Shown: one piece after another, positions 1 through 5,270 of the stretch | Layout: every line of letters starts with the position of its first letter | Position numbering within the stretch: the stretch's first letter is position 1 | Origin: Gammaproteobacteria bacterium | GTDB taxonomy: Bacteria; Pseudomonadota; Gammaproteobacteria; Chromatiales; Chromatiaceae | Direction of reading: 5' to 3' | Assembly (NCBI GenBank): GCA_019136395.1 | Contig: JAGVUH010000227.1 | Span: 1-6,822 of the forward strand | Length of the DNA stretch: 6,822 bases | Translations under genes and position numbers: made by a program | The notes under the pieces: generated by a model | The model's input: only the letters and a program-made list of their open reading frames with translations | What the model was told of the DNA's origin: nothing | The model's database searches: none

Positions 1-783
1 GGGATTAGCGCTACCCGCCACGCAGGCCCAGGCCAGGAGATAGCCCAGCAACTGGCTGCCCGCGTCACCCAGAAACACCTTGCAGCCCCGCCCCCCGGGT
101 AATTCCAGATTACAAATCAGAAAGGGCACCAGCGCCGCCCCCGTGCCCAGGAGCAGGACCGACAGCAACCCCAGCCCCGGCGTTAGCCACAGCAGCCCGG
201 TCATGGCGATGAGGAAGAGTCCGGCCGCCAGGCCATCGATGCCATCGACCATATTGAAGGCATTGATGACCCCGACCACGGCAAAAACCGTGAACGGCAC
301 CGCCAGCAGTCCGAGATCAACCGGGCCGAACCCGAAAAGGTCACCCAGGGAGTCGAGACGCACGCCACCCCCCAGGCTAAGCAGGAGGCCCGCCCCGGCC
401 TGGGCGAGGAGACGCACCCGCGGCGCTAATTGATGGCGGTCATCGAGCACGCCGACCACCACCACCAAGACCGCCCCCAGCAGACCGCAGATGGCGGAGC
501 GGGTCCAGAGCGGCGCCAGGGCGCCAGTGATCTCGGCCGTCAGAACGCTCAAGGATGGGGTCCCGAAGCCCAGCGTCATCGCCCAGAGCGAGGCCAGCAA
601 GGCCACGGTCATCATGCCAGCGAATACCCCCAGCCCCCCGATGCGCGGTACCGCCTCCCGGTGGATGCGCCGCCGCTCCCCCGGCTGATCCATCAGGCCC
701 AAATGGTTTGCCCGGGGCAACAGCAAACCTAACACCCAGGCACTAGCGGCCCCGGCGGCAGTCATCGATATAGATATGAACAT
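1..783 (-). CDS. wecA: WecA-type undecaprenyl-phosphate sugar-1-phosphate transferase (partial, C-terminus outside window)
   Basis: The visible 261 residues belong to the polyprenyl-phosphate N-acetylhexosamine-1-phosphate transferase family (glycosyltransferase family 4, WecA/TagO/MraY fold). This is an integral inner-membrane enzyme that moves a sugar-1-phosphate from a UDP-sugar onto undecaprenyl phosphate, starting assembly of a lipid-linked glycan. Family motifs appear in order: the MDQPGERRRIHREAVPRIGG entry segment (residues 31-50), the Mg-binding Asp pair in GVLDDRHQL (D114-D115), NAFNMVDGIDGLAAG (174-188) and KVFLGDAGS (235-243). Long hydrophobic stretches lie between them. The frame is open to base 1, so the C-terminal part with the His-rich loop is missing. 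The ATG at 783 is chosen because AAGAGGGA lies about 6-8 bases upstream; a second ATG at 765 is possible. It lies about 220 bases downstream of the RfaH-like gene. The exact sugar (GlcNAc or another) cannot be read from the sequence. Family is sure; substrate is inferred. Confidence 0.9.
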   Translation of the reverse strand, partial: MFISISMTAAGAASAWVLGLLLPRANHLGLMDQPGERRRIHREAVPRIGGLGVFAGMMTVALLASLWAMTLGFGTPSLSVLTAEITGALAPLWTRSAICGLLGAVLVVVVGVLDDRHQLAPRVRLLAQAGAGLLLSLGGGVRLDSLGDLFGFGPVDLGLLAVPFTVFAVVGVINAFNMVDGIDGLAAGLFLIAMTGLLWLTPGLGLLSVLLLGTGAALVPFLICNLELPGGRGCKVFLGDAGSQLLGYLLAWACVAGSANP

Positions 784-1006
784 GCTTGGTCCCTCTTGAT
801 CCAACTCATAACGGTGTTAACCCTACTCAGAGGTACTCCCCTACCGGGAGTGGCCCCCATGAACACCTCTTTAACGACGCGCGATGCACCTGCCCAGGGT
901 CCGAAAAGAAAAATCCGGTGAGCAGGGCAAAAAACGATGCTGGCCGGAATGTAAAATTAACGTCCAGAAACGCGTGGGGTCGTTCGTGCCTTAATGCGCG
1001 GCGCCA
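784..1006. other. Intergenic leader between the rfaH-like and wecA-like genes
   Basis: This stretch of about 220 bases has no convincing gene. The part at about 900-965 is much richer in A/T than the surrounding coding DNA, with runs such as AAAAAAC and GTAAAATTAA, as expected for a promoter or leader region. I could not find a convincing -35/-10 pair. The only other structure I see is the small hairpin at 835-851. As the region lies directly before an initiating glycosyltransferase gene, a promoter or 5' leader here is likely, but this is inferred from position and composition. Confidence 0.4.
835..851 (-). promoter_or_regulatory. Small hairpin with GGTAG loop upstream of the wecA-like gene (possible ops-like element)
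   Basis: On the minus strand ACTCCC and GGGAGT form a perfect 6-bp inverted repeat around the 5-base loop GGTAG, about 52-68 bases before the wecA-like start codon. No T-run follows, so it does not look like an intrinsic terminator. The ops element that recruits RfaH (core GGCGGTAG) also exposes a GGTA loop on a short hairpin in the non-template DNA. Only the loop matches here, not the flanking ops bases, so the link to the neighbouring RfaH-like protein is speculative. Confidence 0.2.
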
Positions 1007-1498
1007 TCAGGGCGCGCTTGCTCTTCGCCCCCGCGGGTTGCTCACCCGCCCCATCAGGGCTCGAATTCGCTCCTGAGGCTCGGCCAGCCCCAGCATTGGC
1101 GCCACCCCCGGATCTGGGCTGAGCGTCCCCGCAGTCGCAACCACTCCCGGCCCGCCTGACACGCCGTTTGGCGGCGCCGCCAAGTGGCGCCGCAAGCTCT
1201 CGATCAAGGCGGCATCAAAGGGTACCGGCACGTCGCCAAAGCTCACCAGGTGCGCCACCCCCCGGGTCGAGCGCACCGGGCCAAAGTTGTCCACCCCAGC
1301 CTGCAAGCGGATGAACAGGTAATCCGGAAACAGCGCTTGTTCCACCACCACCGGCCGCCCACGGCGGAGTTGCTCGACATGCAGCCGCGGGTGAAAGACG
1401 CAATAGCCCTGCCGCTCCAGATGCTCCACCGCCAGCGCCGCCTGCCGCGGACGCGCTTGCACCAGGTACCACTGGGGATTGCTTGCTTCAGACACCAC
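1007..1498 (-). CDS. rfaH: RfaH-like transcription antiterminator (NusG family) with shortened C-terminal domain
   Basis: This 163-residue protein has a clear RfaH-type NusG N-terminal domain. WYLVQARPRQ (residues 10-19), EHLERQG (25-31), a basic LRRGRPVVVEQ loop (44-54), ALFPDYLFIRL (55-65) and STRGVAHLVSFG (77-88) follow E. coli RfaH segment by segment. T78-R79 correspond to the E. coli T72-R73 pair reported to touch the ops DNA. RfaH binds paused RNA polymerase and lets it read through long surface-polysaccharide operons, and through its C-terminal domain it recruits ribosomes. Here that domain looks wrong: the usual G-x-F-x-G-x-x-A-I-F segment is absent, and only PMLGLAEPQERIRAL (134-148) vaguely recalls the family's TEPDGEARSMLLL part. 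The tail is Pro/Gly/Arg-rich. Two adjacent GTG codons can start it, 9-12 bases after the stop of the upstream small ORF, so it is probably cotranscribed with copy A. Family is confident; function of the altered protein is uncertain. Confidence 0.8.
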   Translation of the reverse strand: MVSEASNPQWYLVQARPRQAALAVEHLERQGYCVFHPRLHVEQLRRGRPVVVEQALFPDYLFIRLQAGVDNFGPVRSTRGVAHLVSFGDVPVPFDAALIESLRRHLAAPPNGVSGGPGVVATAGTLSPDPGVAPMLGLAEPQERIRALMGRVSNPRGRRASAP

Positions 1499-1507
1499 AG
1501 ACTGCTC

Positions 1508-1798
1508 TCATGCGTTCGCTCGGCGCCAGGCGCCGGGCATCACGGCCCGCGCCCACCAGGCACCCCAGGGCCGGCGCTGCCTCAACACCCGCACCCACAG
1601 CACCTTATCCAGTTCCGCCCACTCCGCCTCGATCGCCCGCGCCAGTTCGTGCATCGCCGGCGTCGGTTCCGTCGGCACGTACACCGTCAGCGCCGCCTGG
1701 AGCGGAATCGGCCCATGGGCGAATTCCGCCCGGACCCCGTGCAGCCCAAAGTCACGCTCGAAGGTCGCCTCAATGGTTTTCAACCAAGCATCGGTCAT
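1508..1798 (-). CDS. Hypothetical small protein (96 aa), intact copy of a duplicated gene
   Basis: I do not recognise a family. Residues 1-65 look like a folded alpha/beta unit: an amphipathic N-terminal helix (DAWLKTIEATFERDF), a strand (AALTVYVP), a PTPAMHELARAIEAEWAELDK helix and a strand (VLWVRVL). The last 25 residues are basic and Trp-rich (PWGAWWARAVMPGAWRRANA). No signal peptide or clear membrane helix is seen. That it is a real gene is supported by a second, decayed copy at 5052-5249, in which about 50 of 55 alignable residues agree. It starts 21 bases after the stop of the small membrane-protein gene and ends 9 bases before the RfaH-like start, so it is probably in one transcription unit with them. 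A role in glycan assembly is suggested only by its neighbours. Confidence 0.65.
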   Translation of the reverse strand: MTDAWLKTIEATFERDFGLHGVRAEFAHGPIPLQAALTVYVPTEPTPAMHELARAIEAEWAELDKVLWVRVLRQRRPWGAWWARAVMPGAWRRANA

Positions 1799-1819
1799 GA
1801 CGTTTACCTGTTTCTCATG

Positions 1820-2032
1820 CTAAGCGCTGGGAACGCCCACCGGGCGCTCCGCGGATGGTCCCCCTGGCAACGGTTCAGCACCGGGCCGCCCCGCCCGCGC
1901 CTCGCGCAACCGGGCCTGCACCCGCGCCTCGGTGTGCTCGGCGCGACTGCTGGCAATGAGCAGCAGATAAACCACCACAAACACCAATACGGATAGCGCG
2001 ACCGCGCCGATGCCCAGAACCGTCATCATCAT
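1820..2032 (-). CDS. Small single-pass membrane protein (70 aa), copy A
   Basis: The protein opens with a hydrophobic helix at about residues 4-27 (VLGIGAVALSVLVFVVVYLLL). A short charged, probably helical segment follows (SSRAEHTEARVQARLREA), then a Gly/Pro-rich tail. By charge the N-terminus should be outside and the Arg-rich tail in the cytoplasm, but this is not certain. The family is not one I know. A 69-residue paralogue at 5271-5480 differs at about 9 positions, mostly conservative in the helix, so the reading frame has been kept in both copies. Three ATGs stand in a row at the start, preceded by GGTGAG. A 7-codon ORF (2052-2029, MNVSGEP) covers that site and ends on the first ATG, which could couple translation to upstream ribosomes. 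It sits between the glycosyltransferase and the 96-residue ORF, so a scaffold or regulator of the glycan machinery is a plausible guess. Confidence 0.7.
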   Translation of the reverse strand: MMMTVLGIGAVALSVLVFVVVYLLLIASSRAEHTEARVQARLREARAGRPGAEPLPGGPSAERPVGVPSA

Positions 2033-2074
2033 GGCTCACCGCTTACGTTCATCGTGTCGTCCCGTCCCGTGCCC

Positions 2075-2953
2075 TCAGCCACGCTGCACAAACTGCGGCA
2101 CCTTGGACAAATTCTTCCACGCCAGCGCGCCCGCCGCCCCCAGCGGCCCCAGGCCCTGCGCGTCGCCCTGGCCCTGGCCCTGGCCCTGGCCCTGGCCCTG
2201 GCGACGCAGGATCTGGTAATCCTCCCAGGACTTGCGGACAATCTCCTTCAGATTGCGGTTACTCTTGCCGCCCAAGCGCATGCGCACCAGCACCTGAGGC
2301 AAATACACCACCCGCCCCGGCAACCGGCCGCGTCCCGCCCCCTGCTCCACCCCCCCTGAACGGTGGGCTGACGTTTCAGCCTGCTCCCCCATCCCCTCCA
2401 GCCGGCTCAGCACCCGCAACATCAGGTCATAATCCGCCGCGATGCGCTAGCGGGTATCAAAGCCCCCCAACCGCTCATACACCGACCGGCGCAGATACAA
2501 GGTCGGATGGGGCGGCATCCAGCCGCGACGCAGGCGCGCCGGGTCGAAGGGCCCGGCCCGCCAGTGGCGCACCACCCGCGTCGGGTCGCCCTGGCTGACG
2601 TACTCCAGGTCGCCATACACCGCCATGACCGTCGGGTCGGCGAAGGCCGCGGCGATGCGCGCCAGCACCTCGGTGTCGCCATAGACATCGTCGGCGTGCA
2701 GCACGCCCACCACCTCACCGCTGGCCCGGGCCAGGCCCTTGTTCAGGGCAAAGTAGATACCCTGATCCGGCTCACTGACCAGGACCGCCAACTGGGCCTG
2801 GCGCGCCCTCAGCACCGCCAGGGTGCCATCCGGGCTGGCGCCGTCGATGACGATCTGCTCGCGGTCGGCATAGGTCTGCGCGGCCACGGATTCCAGGCAG
2901 GCGCCTACCGTGGCGGCACAGTGATAGGTGGCCGTGATGATGGAAATCTTCAT
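2075..2953 (-). pseudogene. Family 2 glycosyltransferase interrupted by one in-frame amber codon
   Basis: Read as one frame of 292 codons, this is a GT-A-fold family 2 glycosyltransferase, which transfers a sugar from a nucleotide donor to a lipid-linked or polysaccharide acceptor at the cytoplasmic face. N-terminal motifs are MKISIITATYH (1-11), VIDGASPDGT (35-44), SEPDQGIYFALNKG (60-73), the metal-binding HADD (86-89) and the GGFDTR segment (163-168). Codon 169 is TAG (bases 2449-2447) where relatives have an aromatic residue before RIAADYDLMLR. The same frame then runs on with the family's C-terminal signature LPQVLVRMRLGGKSN, KSWEDYQILRR and WKNLSKVPQF, to a TGA at 2075. The stop leaves a 168-residue piece that keeps the donor-binding half but loses the rest. 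Two oddities lie after it: a Gly/Arg/Glu-rich insert at about residues 190-212 and a (Gln-Gly)6 tract at 252-263. No Shine-Dalgarno motif is obvious before the ATG at 2953. A sequencing error or amber suppression cannot be excluded. Confidence 0.85.
2165..2200. repeat. Hexanucleotide tandem repeat (GCCCTG)6 inside the glycosyltransferase
   Basis: Six perfect copies of GCCCTG on the plus strand lie in the C-terminal part of the glycosyltransferase and encode (Gln-Gly)6 on the minus strand. The unit is two codons long, so slippage would change the length of the tract but not the frame. The relatives I know go from the R-I-L-R-R segment almost directly to the final KNLSK helix, so this looks like an expanded insert. 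Confidence 0.9.
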
Positions 2954-3030
2954 GGTGGGTTAATGGTTTTCGTGTGTTGATCTTCTTGATCGCGAGCAAA
3001 GTGACTGGGTCTGGTCGAGCCTCCACGCCA

Positions 3031-3807
3031 TCACCCCCGCCACCCCACCTGCACCCCGTACCCCAGGTACTCCTTGACCACCAGCCCCGTCTCCTCCAGC
3101 GCCCGGGCGTTGGGCACCCAGCACTCCAGGCCGCGGCAGGCACGAAACCCCCGGTAATCCGCCCCCACCGGCAGCACCTCAAAGCCCGCGCGCGCAAACA
3201 GCGCCACCGCCCGGCGCAGATGCCAGGCGGAAGTCACCAGCAGCACCCGTCGCAGCCCCAAGGGGGCGAGCAGGGCGCGGGTGAAGGCGGCGTTGCCTTG
3301 GGTGTTACGGCTGTCAGCCTCCACGATCAGCGCCGTGGCGGGTACCCCCAGGTCACGCAGCAAGGCAGCGAGGGCCGCGCTCTCCCCCGCCACCACCGGT
3401 GGTTCGATCAACCCCCCGGCGCTGACCACCACCCAGGGCGCGCAGCCGGCGTGCCACAGTTGGGCCGCCTCCCAGGCCCGATCGGACCCCCGGTGCAGGC
3501 GCCCGCGCGTCTCGCCCGCCAACAGGGGCTGCATCGCCCCGCCGAGCAGGACGATGGCCTCTGCACGGGGGCATTCCACCGCCGGTCGCGGGGGGTAGGG
3601 CCGCTCCAAGCCCGCCATCAGGGTGCGGGCCACTTCGGGCAGCGCGGCGAGGAAAAGCACGACCAACCCGCCCACGGCCAGCAGCCATGCCGTGCGCCGC
3701 CAACGGGATACCGCCAACAGGATCAGCCCGGCGCCCGCCAGCAGTAGGCCCAGGGGCAGTGGCATGAACAGGGCGGTGATCAGGCGTTGCAGGTCGAGGC
3801 CATCCAT
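3031..3807 (-). CDS. DUF218 / YdcF-family membrane protein, copy A
   Basis: This 258-residue protein has two N-terminal membrane helices (about residues 11-33 and 39-57) followed by a DUF218 domain from about residue 82. Domain motifs are AEAIVLLGGA (82-91), VVVSAGG (126-132), the conserved GES (141-143), EADSRNTQGNA (163-173) and VLLVTSAWHLRRA (188-200). DUF218 proteins such as E. coli YdcF, SanA and ElyC are envelope proteins of poorly known biochemistry, linked to cell-envelope precursor metabolism, and they occur often in exopolysaccharide loci. The length and the two-helix layout are normal for the ElyC-like branch. The ATG at 3807 is also the start in copy B; it has only a weak AAGGA about 14 bases upstream. 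It is followed after about 77 bases by the glycosyltransferase start. Family call is firm; role in this locus is inferred from neighbours. Confidence 0.85.
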   Translation of the reverse strand: MDGLDLQRLITALFMPLPLGLLLAGAGLILLAVSRWRRTAWLLAVGGLVVLFLAALPEVARTLMAGLERPYPPRPAVECPRAEAIVLLGGAMQPLLAGETRGRLHRGSDRAWEAAQLWHAGCAPWVVVSAGGLIEPPVVAGESAALAALLRDLGVPATALIVEADSRNTQGNAAFTRALLAPLGLRRVLLVTSAWHLRRAVALFARAGFEVLPVGADYRGFRACRGLECWVPNARALEETGLVVKEYLGYGVQVGWRG

Positions 3808-3835
3808 CGTGCGTTAGGCAATCCTTGAAGCGTCC

Positions 3836-3873
3836 CTTGGGGCCCAGGGGCCCAGAAACCTAGACGCCCCAAG
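3836..3873. repeat. Inverted repeat in the gap between the decarboxylase relic and the DUF218 gene
   Basis: CTTGGGGC (3836-3843) and GCCCCAAG (3866-3873) are perfect complements with a 22-base spacer that itself contains two GGGCCC sites nearby. The gap (3808-3929) holds no gene. The hairpin could end transcription of the broken gene upstream or shape the leader of the DUF218 gene, but no T-run follows, so its function is open. Confidence 0.35.
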
Positions 3874-3929
3874 CCTCCCCGGGCCTCATGGGCCAGGCGT
3901 GGGAGCGGTTCCACCGCCGACATGCTCAA

Positions 3930-4200
3930 CTACAAGCCTTGCAACAGCCGCTCAAAATAGCCAATGGTCGGCCGCAACCCCGCCCGCAGCGCCACCTTGG
4001 GCTCCCAGCCCAGTTGTTCCCGCGCCAGGCTGATGTCCGGTTGGCGCTGGCGGGGATCATCCTGGGGCAAGGGCGCATGCACCAGCGGGGAGCTTGAGCC
4101 AGTCAACTCCCGCGTCCGCCAGCAGGCGCTCGCACAGGTGCGAGCCGAGAAAACCGGCGCCGCCGGTAACAAGGATGCGTTTGCGCAGGGCGTAGTTCAT
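3930..4200 (-). pseudogene. UDP-glucuronate decarboxylase (extended SDR) relic with a large internal deletion
   Basis: The ATG at 4200, with GGAG six bases upstream, opens [27 protein letters not shown]. This is the start of a nucleotide-sugar epimerase/decarboxylase with the NAD-binding GxxGxxG motif at about residues 13-19. After about 30 residues the match jumps, near 4108-4118, to another frame that carries the family's end: [37 protein letters not shown] and the final helix [12 protein letters not shown], with TAG at 3930. The PLPQDDPxQRQPDI segment is typical of UDP-xylose synthase type enzymes, which convert UDP-glucuronate to UDP-xylose. Intact relatives have about 310-345 residues; about 30 and 59 remain, so some 220 including the Tyr-x-x-x-Lys catalytic pair are gone. 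The first frame now ends at 4057 after 47 codons. It is certainly non-functional as an enzyme. It may have supplied a sugar for this locus before the deletion. Confidence 0.85.
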
Positions 4201-4306
4201 GGATTCTCCATCATTGACGACGCGATGCCGTCAGCATTTCCTTCAAAGTGCCCGCGGACAGCAGGGCAGCGCATCGTCCCGTCGACTGTATCGCATGAGT
4301 TCATTT

Positions 4307-4323
4307 GCCTGCCATGCGCAGGC
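4307..4323 (-). terminator. Short stem-loop just after the antitoxin gene
   Basis: GCCTGC and GCAGGC form a perfect 6-bp stem with a 5-base loop, starting about 12 bases past the stop of the antitoxin gene in its direction. There is no T-tract after it on the minus strand, so termination is only a possibility suggested by position. The rest of 4201-4335 shows no gene. Confidence 0.25.
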
Positions 4324-4335
4324 CAACCTTCGTAC

Positions 4336-4551
4336 TCAGCCGCGTGCGGTACGTGCGCCGGCTGTAGCGCCCTGCTGGGCCACAACTGCGTTGTTCGTTG
4401 GTTTACGCGGAGGAAAGGCGACGACGCGCTCAGGGTGCGCGGCTTGCTTGGCCATCAAATCGTTGAACATATCATTAATGTTGTAATGAAACTGGCGGGC
4501 ATACTCATCTCTGAGTGCTCGTGTTTCTGCGACAATAGGATCTTGCCACAT
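4336..4551 (-). CDS. Putative antitoxin partner of the PIN-domain toxin (71 aa)
   Basis: The protein starts MWQDPIVAETRALRDEYARQFHYN and continues with INDMFNDLMAKQ and VVAFPPRKP. This W-Q-D-P-I-V ... Y-A-x-x-F-x-x-D/N layout belongs to a widespread family of small proteins encoded next to PIN-domain genes of the YIETS type, and I take it as the antitoxin on that basis. The segment up to about residue 50 matches what I remember of the family; the tail NNAVVAQQGATAGARTARG is extra and low in complexity. The ATG at 4551 lies two bases after the toxin stop; a TTG at 4557 overlapping the stop is an alternative. The tight spacing indicates one operon with toxin first. In such pairs the antitoxin blocks the nuclease by direct binding, and the complex usually represses the operon; neither is shown here. 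Confidence 0.7.
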   Translation of the reverse strand: MWQDPIVAETRALRDEYARQFHYNINDMFNDLMAKQAAHPERVVAFPPRKPTNNAVVAQQGATAGARTARG

Positions 4552-4553
4552 CG

Positions 4554-5027
4554 TCAAGGCTCCATGAGTTCAAGAGGCGTGCAGATGACTGGCGGTTCGT
4601 AGCCAAGTGTCCTGCAGGTATTCTCAATTTTAGGCCGAGTGTGCGCATTCGCAATATGCGTACAGTTCCAGGTGAGCAGATACGCAACGCCATTTACCGC
4701 TGCTATCGCTACATGATACGCATCCGCTTCCGCCTTCTCTGGAAGCGCATGGTTCTCGATTAGGGCCAGGGCTAGTGCTCTTGCAGCCTCAGAGATTTGA
4801 AGTAATGGAAGGTCATCGATGACAGCCAAACGACGCTGCGAAGCTTCTGGATGACCTCTGCTTGCTTCCGATAACACAAGGTCGGACACGAAGACACTGT
4901 AGTTTGGCCTACGTGTTTCCCACCATTCGGTTGTCGTATTTTGATTTGCCATCGCACGCAAGTCATTGCTCGGTCGAGCTGTCAAATAGCTGATAACCGA
5001 TGTTTCAATGTAAACGGTTTCCTTCAC
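4554..5027 (-). CDS. PIN-domain ribonuclease, VapC-like toxin
   Basis: This 157-residue protein is a PIN-domain protein of the group that begins YIETSVISYL (residues 6-15), where Glu8 replaces the usual first Asp of the metal site. Other acidic positions follow at the expected spacing: Glu54 in LSEASRG (52-58), and Asp102 with His105 in KAEADAYHVA (98-107). The late TWNCTHIAN motif (119-127) is also typical. PIN toxins cut RNA in a Mg-dependent way and are kept inactive by a cognate small protein, here the gene that starts two bases downstream. The start is a GTG at 5027, preceded by TAGGGG about seven bases upstream; no ATG fits. Local GC is about 50-55% in two counted lines against about 72% in a neighbouring gene line, so the cassette looks foreign. 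It directly abuts duplication copy B, and the frame of the broken small ORF there ends in a GTGA overlap with this start. Confidence 0.85.
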   Translation of the reverse strand: MKETVYIETSVISYLTARPSNDLRAMANQNTTTEWWETRRPNYSVFVSDLVLSEASRGHPEASQRRLAVIDDLPLLQISEAARALALALIENHALPEKAEADAYHVAIAAVNGVAYLLTWNCTHIANAHTRPKIENTCRTLGYEPPVICTPLELMEP

Positions 5028-5051
5028 CGTGAACCCCTACTTCTCTGAAAC

Positions 5052-5249
5052 TCCAGTTCCGCCCACTCCGCCTCGATCGCCCGCGTCAACTCGCGCATCG
5101 CCGGCGTCGGTGCCGTCGGCACGTACACCGTCAGCGCCGCCTGGAGCGGAATCGGCCCATGGGCGAATTCCGCCCGGACCCCTTCCAGCCCAAAGTCGCG
5201 CTCGTAGGTCGCCTCGATCGTTGATCGTTTTCAACCAAGCATCGGTCGT
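5052..5249 (-). pseudogene. Truncated, frameshifted copy of the 96-aa hypothetical gene
   Basis: This is the copy B counterpart of the intact ORF at 1508-1798. It is damaged three times. The start ATG is ACG at 5249-5247. A perfect 7-bp tandem duplication of GATCGTT (5216-5222 and 5223-5229 on the plus strand), absent from copy A, shifts the frame after DAWLKT. The last third is missing, because similarity ends at 5052 within the EAEWAEL helix where the toxin-antitoxin DNA begins. Between the frameshift and the break about 50 of 55 residues still match copy A, so the damage is recent compared with the duplication. The shifted frame continues into the toxin leader and stops at 5026-5024, overlapping the toxin GTG. 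Confidence 0.85.
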
Positions 5250-5270
5250 GACGTTTACCTGTTTCTCATG

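Larger units (their letters stand above)
1608..3807. repeat. Segmental duplication, copy A (two matching blocks, 1608-2132 and 3023-3807)
   Basis: The blocks 1608-2132 and 3023-3807 match 5052-5582 and 5581-6365 in the same order and orientation. They cover the 96-residue ORF, the small membrane protein, the last codons of the glycosyltransferase and the whole DUF218 gene. The DUF218 proteins differ at about 28 of 258 residues by hand comparison. The 890 bases between the blocks (most of the glycosyltransferase) have no match in copy B. Similarity stops close to the DUF218 start codon on one side and inside the 96-residue ORF on the other. Confidence 0.95.

Noticed and set aside
886..920. Intrinsic terminator after the RfaH-like gene at the A/T-rich stretch
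   Set aside because: T-runs are present on the minus strand but I found no stable stem directly before them.
1184..1996. Long plus-strand open frame of 270 codons
   Set aside because: It is antisense to the RfaH-like, 96-residue and small membrane genes. Its product is rich in Pro, Arg, His and Gln without motifs, as expected for the reverse frame of GC-rich genes.
2507..2980. Plus-strand open frame of 157 codons opposite the glycosyltransferase
   Set aside because: Antisense to strong family 2 motifs; His/Arg/Gly-rich with no recognisable domain.
2974..3747. Plus-strand open frame of 257 codons opposite DUF218 copy A
   Set aside because: Antisense shadow. The similar frame at 5691-6512 exists only because the sense genes are paralogues; no motif or ribosome site supports it.
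4109..4172. Upstream ATG-less extension of the decarboxylase C-terminal frame as an independent small gene (4172-3930)
   Set aside because: Residues before ELTGSSS are the out-of-frame reading of the NAD-binding segment, so the frame is a deletion product and not a real gene start.
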